A model generated the notes under the pieces. It saw nothing but the letters and a program-made list of their open reading frames with translations. It was not told the DNA's origin and searched no databases. A program made the position numbers and the translations under genes. From an uncultured cyanobacterium (lineage in GTDB: Bacteria; Cyanobacteriota; Cyanobacteriia; PCC-6307; Cyanobiaceae), in the NCBI GenBank assembly GCA_903934745.1, contig CAIZOZ010000346.1, positions 1 through 7,529 on the forward strand: DNA of 7,529 bases, in the 5' to 3' direction. Positions within the stretch are counted from its first letter, which is position 1. Each line of letters begins with the position of its first letter. Shown here one piece after another: positions 1 through 7,529 of this stretch.

Positions 1-753
1 CCAAGCGTTGAACAGTACGAAAAATCTTTGATTGCACATGATAATCTATTTGGAGATGCTTTCATCCGTGAATTCATAGGTGACGATAATAGGTTTCATT
101 TGGGAAAGGCGTTTCAGGCTTATCTAGGTAAGTGGATTTATCCAGATGAGTCCACTATTACTATGATTGGTTACCATTACAATGACGAGAACATCCTTCG
201 CCTCAAGTCTCTTACCGAAAATGTTTTCTCTAATGTTGAGCCTTTGGATTTATATTCTAGTGTTCCCGAAGGCATTATGCTGCTCAACAGCCATAGCAAT
301 TTGTGGGGAAGAAGCAAGCAGTTCTCTCGCTTTTGCGAGGACATTGCTCGCGCAAAATTCTCTCTAGTTGGGAATTTTAATCGTCGCGATGAAAATAAGC
401 TAAAGCAGTTTTTTTACGGTTTCTCGCGGCCTATTGGGCTGAATCAACCAATTGGCTCGGATTCGACGTTCTGCCTTTTAGTGCCTGGGAGATTTGCTAT
501 TGTGCAGTACTACTTCCCTCACCCTGATACACAATGGTTGCGGATACCAGTTGGCTTTGCCACGACTAACCCTATAAATCTTGATAATATTTGCAATCTG
601 CTGCGCAGTAATCTGTGCAAGTCCAATCTTCTTAATACCGGGCTGGCTCTCAAGCATGAATCGGAGGGTTTGCGGCCCCTGGAGCTTGGTCGTAGCATCC
701 TGAGCTGGATGGAAGATCGATTGGCAGGAACGATCGCGGAGGGAAATCAATAA
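1..753 (+). CDS. Unknown AT-rich gene, 3' part (5' end outside window)
   Basis: The reading frame is open from base 1, so the TTG at 28 is probably internal and the true start lies to the left; it ends at TAA 751-753. About 250 residues are visible. I do not recognise the family. The protein looks soluble and globular, with no membrane segment and no nucleotide-binding or nuclease motif that I can name. It has many aromatic residues (for example GKWIYPDES, FYGFSRPIG, VQYYFPHPDTQWLRIPVGFA) and a C-terminal helical tail ending in SWMEDRLAG. Codons favour A/T in the third position, unlike every other gene here, which suggests recent transfer; GC rises only in the last ~100 bases. It converges on the BREX operon. 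Being next to a defence operon makes an accessory or defence role possible, but nothing in the sequence shows one. I am confident it is coding because the long open frame and natural protein composition agree. Confidence 0.72.
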   Translation, partial: PSVEQYEKSLIAHDNLFGDAFIREFIGDDNRFHLGKAFQAYLGKWIYPDESTITMIGYHYNDENILRLKSLTENVFSNVEPLDLYSSVPEGIMLLNSHSNLWGRSKQFSRFCEDIARAKFSLVGNFNRRDENKLKQFFYGFSRPIGLNQPIGSDSTFCLLVPGRFAIVQYYFPHPDTQWLRIPVGFATTNPINLDNICNLLRSNLCKSNLLNTGLALKHESEGLRPLELGRSILSWMEDRLAGTIAEGNQ

Positions 754-762
754 TTTTCTTAA

Positions 763-1356
763 GATAGGCTTTGGCTTTTATCAGCTCCGTCGTTGGGTCG
801 AGGCGAGTGGGTTCTGCTGCTCAGCCAGGCGGTGTTCGATGGGGTGATCGTCGTCTCCTCCTGGTGCCACACGCGCTTGGTGTCGACCCTGCTGAGGACG
901 GTGCCGCTGGGGGTATTGCCGCTGCAGCTGTTCTGCCCAATCCCTTCCTCACCGGAGGAGGCGCTGCCCCCAAGCAAGGTGCTGCTGCCCCGCAAGAGCA
1001 TCACACCGCTGCTGCATCAGACGGTCGCCTGGCATGGCTTCCAGGTGGAGCAGCAGCCCGTGGCCTGCCAGGAGGTCTCCGCCTGGATCAAGCGACTGCG
1101 GGACCGGGATCTGATGATGCCGATCTGCGAGGGGCTACTGGAGCAGGGCTGGATTGAAGCCAACGGCCTGATGCCCCATTCCCAGCAACCCGATCTGCGG
1201 GAGCAGCTCTGGCTGTTGCTGCCGTCTGGTTCCTTGCCCAAGAGCCGTGAAGCCCGCAATCTGATCCGTACCCTGCGGCAGCGGATGGTGAAGGCAGGGG
1301 AGCAGGTGTTCGGCGAATCGGAGGGGTCGCTTGGATCATCCAATCAACCGAGCTGA
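763..1356 (+). pseudogene. Truncated LysR-type regulator, effector-binding domain remnant
   Basis: The open frame begins after an in-frame TAA at 760-762 and stops at TGA 1354-1356. The first usable start is TTG 793, giving 187 residues. The translation follows, by eye, the C-terminal half of LysR-type effector-binding domains: a VFDGVIVVSS strand (like the usual GxxDLAI), a LLRTVPLGVLPLQLFCP segment (like LxxxPLxxexlxlvxp), then LLPRKS with LLHQTVAWHGF, then RDLMMPICEGLLEQGWIE (like GiallPxxlxxxelxxG), then LREQLWLLLPSG and SREARNLIRTLRQRM (the usual last strand and helix). LysR proteins are about 300 residues with an N-terminal winged helix; that domain and the start of the effector domain are absent, and the bases where they should lie hold the AT-rich gene. 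I infer a gene cut by a rearrangement near 753-770, unlikely to bind DNA. The family call rests on pattern memory, not a search. It could instead be an unrelated small intact protein. Confidence 0.5.
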
Positions 1357-1390
1357 GAAAGAGATCCGCTAGTCGCAGGGGTTTAGTGGG

Positions 1391-1407
1391 CGGAAGCGCC
1401 GGCTCCG
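1391..1407. repeat. Imperfect hairpin between convergent gene ends
   Basis: CGGAAGC and GCTCCG-like arms can pair as a 6-bp GC-rich stem with one bulged base and a four-base loop. It lies in the ~90-base gap between the LysR-like remnant (stop 1356) and the mrr-like gene (stop 1446), where a bidirectional terminator would be expected. Neither side has a run of T, so it is not a standard intrinsic terminator. No better terminator is visible in the gap. Confidence 0.25.
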
Positions 1408-1445
1408 AAATTGCAGCGACAGGAGCGATCATGGCGCGATGGCGT

Positions 1446-2387
1446 TCAAATCCCCTCAAACTCTGCAAAGAAATCCTCGTCCAAGCGGTGCACTTTGTAG
1501 ACCTGCTTCACGGAAACTCCTACGCCACCATCCAGCATTAGTTGAGTCAGGCGGCTGCCATCGATCAGGACGATGCGTTTATCGATCAGGCCCTCGGCAT
1601 AATCCCTCGCCTCATGGCTGAAACCTGAGGTGGTGATAAACACGCCCTTGCTGGCACCGACACCACCCATGGCGCCATAGAAGGCCTGGATCACAGGGCG
1701 ACCGATCGTCTGCTCGGTGTAGCGCTTGGCCTGGATATAGATGCTGGCCAGACCCAGGCGGTCTTCGTGGATGCGGCCATCGAGGCCACCATCCGCACCA
1801 AGGGAAACTCCCCGCCGTGATTCCGGTCCTACGCCATAACCGAGGGCACCAAGGAGCTGTAGGACCAACGCTTCAAAGGCAGCCGGGCTGATGGTCTTAA
1901 CCCGTTGCAGAAGATCGCCACGCACATCAGCCTCCAGTTGTTCGATGCCGGCGGTGATGCGTTCCTCGGGCGTCGTCTCCTCCTCCTCGTCCATGACTGA
2001 AGAGGTGTTGGTGGCGTCGGAGCTTTCTTGATCCGAGCGTCCTGAGCCCCAGGCTTCCTCCCAACCGGGGATCTGCCGCAGGCGGGCCATGGTCACCGAG
2101 CCGTTCTCAGCCAACAGCTCACGTCCCCGATCGCCCAGTTGCACCCAGCCGCGCTTTGGTGTGGTGAGTGCCTGGGCTTTTCTCAGATAGGTGGCGGCCC
2201 ACAGGCTGCGGTTGTAATAGCGGGACTGACCGCTGGGAATGGTTTGGGTGAGCTGCTCCTCGCTGAGCTCTGAGCTTGCGATCATCCGTTCAATGACCTC
2301 CTTCACTGAGTGGGGCTGGCCATCGCTGCAGGCCTCCAGCATCGGCCGCATCAGCTCATGGAATTTAGGGAAGGGTTTGATGGTCAT
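1446..2387 (-). CDS. mrr: Mrr-like type IV restriction endonuclease
   Basis: The protein is 313 residues, a usual size for Mrr. Residues ~1-96 form an Mrr-type N-terminal winged-helix domain (helical start, SRYYNRSLWAATYLRKA, then LGDRGRELL). A polar, acidic linker follows (~114-145, with MDEEEETTPEE). Residues ~165-310 are the Mrr catalytic domain of the PD-(D/E)xK fold: F170-E171 in the first helix, LLGALGYG, then GADGGLDG with D202, and YIQAKRY with Q218 and K220, the Q-x-K form typical of this family; GRPVIQAFYGAM and TSGFS follow. All expected active-site positions are present, so it should be active. Family members cut DNA carrying foreign methylation; the target here is unknown. Its ATG overlaps the brxHI stop by four bases (ATGA) and I see no Shine-Dalgarno sequence in front, so translation probably depends on ribosomes finishing brxHI. 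It is the last gene of the operon. Confidence 0.9.
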   Translation of the reverse strand: MTIKPFPKFHELMRPMLEACSDGQPHSVKEVIERMIASSELSEEQLTQTIPSGQSRYYNRSLWAATYLRKAQALTTPKRGWVQLGDRGRELLAENGSVTMARLRQIPGWEEAWGSGRSDQESSDATNTSSVMDEEEETTPEERITAGIEQLEADVRGDLLQRVKTISPAAFEALVLQLLGALGYGVGPESRRGVSLGADGGLDGRIHEDRLGLASIYIQAKRYTEQTIGRPVIQAFYGAMGGVGASKGVFITTSGFSHEARDYAEGLIDKRIVLIDGSRLTQLMLDGGVGVSVKQVYKVHRLDEDFFAEFEGI

Positions 2388-4543
2388 TCTGGTTCAAGTT
2401 TGTCATGGTCTGAACCTGCTCTCCAGCCTTGATTGCACCAGCTCCTTGCAGCGGAGATCGACAGGAGATAGCTAGAAACCACTTCCCGCTCCACCCAATC
2501 CGGCATCAGGTCCTGAAATTTGCTCAGCCTGTAGTTCGGCAGTGACTCAGCGACATCCTTCCAGAGCTTGGCGTCGTCCCAGATCTCGGGTGTGGCTAAG
2601 CGTTGGATCGCGTCCTGGAAGCGCTCAGGCGTGATGCCCTCGCCCTTCGCCTTGACGAGGATGTTGTCGGTGGTGATTTTCCAGTCACCTCCCACTGCCT
2701 CCAGGCCATAGCGCAGCGTGGCGTTGATCTTGCCACCAGCGAAGGTCCACCAGCGCAGTTCGCCGTCCCTTACGTCGATGCCGGCGCAGCGCGACTGGAA
2801 GAGTGGCTGGATTGACTCCCGCTTCTCCTCAAGAACGGCGGTGGCTTGCTCTTCGAGGTAGGGGAAGGCGGTGGAAGAGAGCAGGATGTCGCGCATCTTC
2901 TGGCACACCTCGAAGCCGAGGAACTGGGGGATGTAGCCGCCCCAGGTGGGCTGCTTGCCTCGGGGCGCCGGCTCCACCACCACCCGCCGGTCGTTGTGTT
3001 GGATGCGGATCACGACCCAACCCCGGCCACCGAGCAGGAAGCTGCTGACCCCATCGACCAGGCGATCCACAAACTCCTGCTGCAGCGAGCCGAGGGGCTG
3101 GCCTGCACTGGTGACCACCGTGTAGCTGACGGGGCTGCTGAAGACGGCGAAGAGTTCCATGAAGTTCTTGCGGCCGAAGCGTTTCTCCGCCTTGGGGCCG
3201 AGCACCAGCTGGGCGGAAGCCAGCCGCAGGCCGCCATCGCGCAGCATCCAGTCGATCAGGCGGTCGAACTCCTGGCGCTCAAAACCACGGAAATCAGGAA
3301 CCAGGCTGAGATGGGCCCAGGCGTCATCCGCGCTGATGCCACCGCCGGCAAGGGCCATGGTGAGCAGCTGGTGGATCAACACGGGCCAGCAGCGCTTCTG
3401 GAGCGGCACCGATTCCACCCAGCCCTGCTTGGCCAGTTCGATCAGAGCGATCGCCTGCAGCACGCTCTCGCTGGATTCACAGAAGAAGGTGGTGTTGGCC
3501 GCCTGGCCGTCGCGGCGGCCGGTGCGACCCATGCGCTGCAGGAACGAACTCACGGTGTCCGGGGCATCAGCCTGCAGCACCCGATCGAGATCACCGACAT
3601 CAATGCCCAGTTCGAGGGTGGAGGTGCAGACGATGCAGGCGCCTTGACCATCAGCCGTTCCGCGGTTGAAGGTTTCCTCAGCCAGGAGTCGCTCCTCCTT
3701 GGAGACGGCGCTGTGATGCACGAACACCGTGGTGCCGGCGCGGCGCATGGTTTCGGCCACCTTCTCAGTCGTGGCGCGGGACTGGCAGAAGAAGAGGCTT
3801 TTCTGTCCCTGGGCCAGCTGGGCGGCATCTTTGGCCAGCAGGGTCAGTTCGGGCCGATGGATCACTAGGAGCTGCCGCCGGCTGGGCAGCTTCGGTGGAT
3901 CCACCACCCGGGCCTCTCTCTGGGAGGAACCCTGCAGCCAATCCAGAATCGCCTCGGGATTGCCCACCGTGGCGCTCAGGCCGACCCGCTGCAGATCGTG
4001 ACGGGAGTGGCGGGCGATGCGCTCCAGCACGCTCATCAGGTGGGCGCCGCGGTCTGAGCCGGCGAGGGCATGCACCTCGTCGATGACGACCATGCGCAGA
4101 TCGCCGAAGAGCCTGGCTTCATCGACCCGCTGGGAGACGAGCATCACCTCCAGCGATTCGGGGGTGGTCATCAACAGCTCGGCTGGATCCTTGAGGAAGC
4201 GACGCCGGGAGGAGTCATCCGTGTCGCCGTGCCACACGAAGCGGCGTAGGCCCACCATCTCGGTGTAGAGGCCGAGCCGATCCGCCTGGTTGTTGAGCAG
4301 GGCCTTGATCGGCGCGATGTAGAGGGCACCGACGCCATCGGGAGCCGCCTCCACCAACATCGAGAGGGTGGGGAACATCGAGGCCTCGGTTTTGCCGCCG
4401 GCCGTCGGCGCCAGGATCACCGCATTGGCCCCAGCCAGCAGTGCTTCGCCGGCCTGCTCCTGCACGGGGCGAAGACTGCTCCAGCCCAGGCGGGCGACGA
4501 TCGCTTCCTGCAGCCGGGGCGCCAGGCGGGAGAAGACGCTCAC
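2384..4543 (-). CDS. brxHI: BrxHI-type Lhr-like DEAD/DEAH helicase of BREX
   Basis: This is a 719-residue superfamily 2 helicase with all main motifs: Q-motif region RPVQ (25-28), motif I APTAGGKTE (45-53, K51-T52), Ia APIKALLNNQ (77-86), a WHGD segment (104-107), TTPES (126-130), motif II DEVH (155-158), motif III SAT (190-192), motif V STLELGID (308-315) and motif VI QRMGRTGRR (336-344). DEVH, the GRTGRR form and the long C-terminal half (~350-719) with no second catalytic domain resemble Lhr-like helicases, and BrxHI is the member found after pglZ-brxD in BREX types 2 and 6. It presumably moves on or remodels DNA using ATP; its exact part in BREX is not settled. The start is GTG at 4543, chosen because a GGAGG lies six bases upstream. 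It follows brxD after 31 bases and overlaps the mrr-like gene by four. Taken without its context it would be called a generic Lhr-like helicase. Confidence 0.9.
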   Translation of the reverse strand: MSVFSRLAPRLQEAIVARLGWSSLRPVQEQAGEALLAGANAVILAPTAGGKTEASMFPTLSMLVEAAPDGVGALYIAPIKALLNNQADRLGLYTEMVGLRRFVWHGDTDDSSRRRFLKDPAELLMTTPESLEVMLVSQRVDEARLFGDLRMVVIDEVHALAGSDRGAHLMSVLERIARHSRHDLQRVGLSATVGNPEAILDWLQGSSQREARVVDPPKLPSRRQLLVIHRPELTLLAKDAAQLAQGQKSLFFCQSRATTEKVAETMRRAGTTVFVHHSAVSKEERLLAEETFNRGTADGQGACIVCTSTLELGIDVGDLDRVLQADAPDTVSSFLQRMGRTGRRDGQAANTTFFCESSESVLQAIALIELAKQGWVESVPLQKRCWPVLIHQLLTMALAGGGISADDAWAHLSLVPDFRGFERQEFDRLIDWMLRDGGLRLASAQLVLGPKAEKRFGRKNFMELFAVFSSPVSYTVVTSAGQPLGSLQQEFVDRLVDGVSSFLLGGRGWVVIRIQHNDRRVVVEPAPRGKQPTWGGYIPQFLGFEVCQKMRDILLSSTAFPYLEEQATAVLEEKRESIQPLFQSRCAGIDVRDGELRWWTFAGGKINATLRYGLEAVGGDWKITTDNILVKAKGEGITPERFQDAIQRLATPEIWDDAKLWKDVAESLPNYRLSKFQDLMPDWVEREVVSSYLLSISAARSWCNQGWRAGSDHDKLEPE

Positions 4544-4549
4544 GCTCGG

Positions 4550-4554
4550 CCTCC
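4550..4554 (-). promoter_or_regulatory. Ribosome binding site for brxHI
   Basis: GGAGG on the minus strand, six bases before the GTG at 4543, lies inside the 31-base brxD-brxHI gap. It supports the GTG start and suggests independent ribosome loading on the helicase gene. The downstream mrr-like gene has no comparable site. Confidence 0.7.
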
Positions 4555-4574
4555 GGTCAGCAGGCGAGAGGGCT

Positions 4575-5923
<1,349 letters not shown>

Positions 5924-5924
<1 letters not shown>

Positions 5925-7529
5925 CAGCTCTGCTCCTTCACGTAGCGCTTGACCTCACCCACCACCGCGACACGCACCGAGAACGGCGCCCGGCTGGCCA
6001 GGTCGTCGACCTGGACGGAGAAGCGCCGGGCGGCCCGGGGGGAGCCCAGCATGGCAGCCACCTCCGGCTCGGTGATCACGCCGTGGGCCGCCAGGTGGGC
6101 AAACAGCTGGCGGATTCTTTCATCCTCGGAAAGATCCACCAGCCACTGCGGCATCGCGCTGTCCTGCAGGGTCGTCGGCGCCGGCGGTGGGGCCGGCGCC
6201 ATCACCTCGGATTGGCGCTGCGGGGCCGTGGAGAGGGCACTCACCAAGAAGCGAGCCTCCGGGATGCAGGGGGCCACCTGATCGGTGGCGCCAGGGTGGA
6301 ACACCTCCACCCGCACCTTCTCCTGGCTGGTGCCGCTGAGGCGGAAGAACAACTCGAAGCGTTGCCCAACTGGGGCATAAACCACGCTTCCTTTGGGTTG
6401 GTCCGCCCCACGGGTCTGGTGCAGTTCCACCTGCAACTCGGGATCATCGGGGCACTTCAGCGCCAGCTCGATGCGGTTGCGACTGCCGAAGGACAGGGCA
6501 AGCTGTTCCACCGTCTTCACCTGGATTTCCAGGCAGTGGAGGCCGGCCACATCCTGCCGTTGCTGGGCCTCGATCTGGAACTCCTGGGTCGAGCCACCGG
6601 GCTTCTCGCGATGCTCGATCGTGAGCACCGGAATCAGGCGCTCCTGGAGGCTGTTGCCGCCATGCACGAAGCGCATGTCGTGCTTGCCGGTGTCGAACAC
6701 GGCGGTGTCCTCCGGCATCATCAACTGCCCCTCCACACCCTGGTAGCCGAGATCAGCCAGGGCCACACGCACTTCCCCGTCGTGATTGGCCGCATGGGGG
6801 CGAAACACATGGCGGCGGGAGGGGTCTGTCTTGTTCCCGTGGCGGCGCACGGCCGGTGGTAGTCCCTCATTCAGCAGGAAGCCGTGATCGGAGGTGATCA
6901 CGAAATTGCGGACGCCAGCGGTGCGAAGCCGTTGCCAGGCCGTCCGGATGTCACGCAACACCCGATCAAACACATCAAGGCCCACCCCCTTCTCGCCGGC
7001 GGCATCGATCTCGCGGCTGTGCACCATCAGCAGGCGGGCTTGGTCCACCTTCTTCTTGAGGGTGTCGGCTTTGAGGCTGGTGACCTCCTCGAGCGTGAGC
7101 TTCAGGCCGTTGCCGCCGGCGGTGCGAGCCTGCATGGCGCGCAGCCGCGTGTCGGGGTTGTTCACCAGAAACTCGCCGGCCCGGAATCCCTGGATGGCAC
7201 CACCATCACTGGAGGAGAGGCTGGGGCTGAGGCGTCCCTGAACAACCACGGGCGCCAGCACGTTCATGCCCACCTCGGTCACGGTGGGGAGTTCTGCCAG
7301 TCGTGCCTTGAGCTGCACGGTGGAGGCCGGGGTGTCCTGCAGCTGCTGGAACAGCTCGATCGCCATCTCGTAGCGGAGGGCATCGACCAGAAACACGGCG
7401 CAGCGCTGGCTGTCGCGGTTCTGGGCGTTGCGCAGCAGTGGTTCCACTTCCTCGTGGAAGAGCTGCCGTTGCTGCAAGGAAGGATCGGGCAGGAAGCCGT
7501 GTTCCTTGCAGAGGCCGTTGAAGGCGATC
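5924..7529 (-). CDS. pglZ: BREX phosphatase-like protein PglZ, C-terminal 534 residues (5' end outside window)
   Basis: The frame is open to the right edge (first full codon at 7528), so the TTG at 7477 is internal and the N-terminal part is missing. The visible part opens with the PglZ core of the alkaline-phosphatase superfamily: VFLVDALRYEMA (D49), LPTVTEVGM (80-88, the region of the usual nucleophile/metal site), MVHSREIDAAGEKG (~168-181) and FVITSDHGF (D214, H215, G216, metal-binding type). After this come beta-rich regions (~250-435), a Pro/Ala linker (444-451) and a C-terminal helix-turn-helix-like segment (~466-534, from SEDERIRQLFAHLA through APFSVRVAVVGEVKRYV). PglZ is the one protein common to all BREX types; it is needed for defence and, in several systems, for methylation. 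The layout fits PglZ of types 2 or 6. It is the first visible gene of the operon, overlapping brxD by one base. No internal stop or frameshift is visible. Confidence 0.92.
5933..5938 (-). promoter_or_regulatory. Ribosome binding site for brxD inside pglZ
   Basis: AAGGAG on the minus strand lies eight bases before the brxD ATG at 5924, within the last codons of pglZ (the KEQS end). With the TGATG stop-start overlap it points to coupled translation of pglZ and brxD, reinforced by direct ribosome binding. Confidence 0.7.
6177..6200. repeat. Perfect 9-bp GC-only inverted repeat in pglZ linker
   Basis: Arms GGCGCCGGC (6177-6185) and GCCGGCGCC (6192-6200) are exact reverse complements around a six-base loop. 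It lies in the part of pglZ that encodes the Ala/Pro linker APAPPPAP between the phosphatase-like part and the C-terminal domain. In mRNA it would form a very stable stem-loop. It may simply result from alternating Ala and Pro codons in a GC-rich gene. Confidence 0.55.

Noticed and set aside
1391..1407. Intrinsic terminator at the hairpin between the convergent genes
   Set aside because: The stem is short and bulged, and no T-run follows on either strand. It is kept only as a possible hairpin.
1088..1468. Minus-strand open frame continuing past the mrr-like gene
   Set aside because: It overlaps the LysR-like plus-strand frame, whose translation looks more natural. Its Ser/Ala/Pro/Arg-rich composition and lack of motifs indicate a shadow frame.
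3447..3454. GCGATCGC octamer (HIP1) as a cyanobacterial signature
   Set aside because: Only one perfect copy occurs in 7.5 kb, with a few near matches. In GC-rich DNA one copy can occur by chance, so it does not establish the host.
2846..3868. A 340-codon plus-strand open frame opposite brxHI
   Set aside because: It is fully antisense to a helicase with all conserved motifs. Its composition is low in variety and it has no convincing ribosome binding site or domain.
6015..6040. GC-rich inverted repeat near the 3' end of pglZ
   Set aside because: The pairing is only about five bases inside a run of G and C, which is common in coding DNA of this composition.
6083..6862. A 259-codon plus-strand open frame opposite pglZ
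   Set aside because: It is antisense to the recognisable PglZ sequence, and the His/Gln/Arg-rich translation looks like a shadow.

Overview
The window holds the downstream end of a BREX phage-defence operon on the minus strand. A shorter plus-strand stretch at the left edge converges on it. The BREX part is GC-rich, roughly 60% or more by eye. The first ~750 bases are clearly more AT-rich and probably have a different origin. The host is a high-GC bacterium that I cannot name. A picocyanobacterium is possible, but one perfect GCGATCGC (HIP1) octamer at 3447-3454 is too little to argue from.

Layout, left to right. (1) 1-753, plus strand: the 3' part of an AT-rich gene of unknown function, open through the left edge. 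(2) 763-1356, plus strand: what looks like the C-terminal effector-binding part of a LysR-type regulator. It has no helix-turn-helix and starts just where base composition jumps, so it is probably a decayed or truncated gene. (3) About 90 bases between convergent gene ends, with one imperfect hairpin. (4) 1446-7529, minus strand, transcribed right to left: pglZ (5' end outside the window), brxD, brxHI, and an mrr-type endonuclease gene. The four are packed as one operon: a 1-base TGATG overlap, a 31-base gap with a strong ribosome binding site, and a 4-base ATGA overlap.

The order pglZ-brxD-brxHI is known from BREX types 2 (Pgl) and 6. The methylase PglX, the large ATPase (PglY or BrxC) and any PglW or BrxE/A/B genes would lie beyond the right edge, so the subtype cannot be fixed here. 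The likely division of labour is: PglZ, an alkaline-phosphatase-superfamily protein; BrxD, a P-loop ATPase; BrxHI, an Lhr-like helicase. These act with the missing methylase to mark self DNA and block replication of unmarked phage DNA. The Mrr protein is a type IV (modified-DNA) restriction enzyme candidate. Its start codon overlaps the helicase stop, so it appears to be made as part of the same expression unit. A BREX cassette with a built-in, translationally coupled Mrr nuclease is the most interesting feature of the window.
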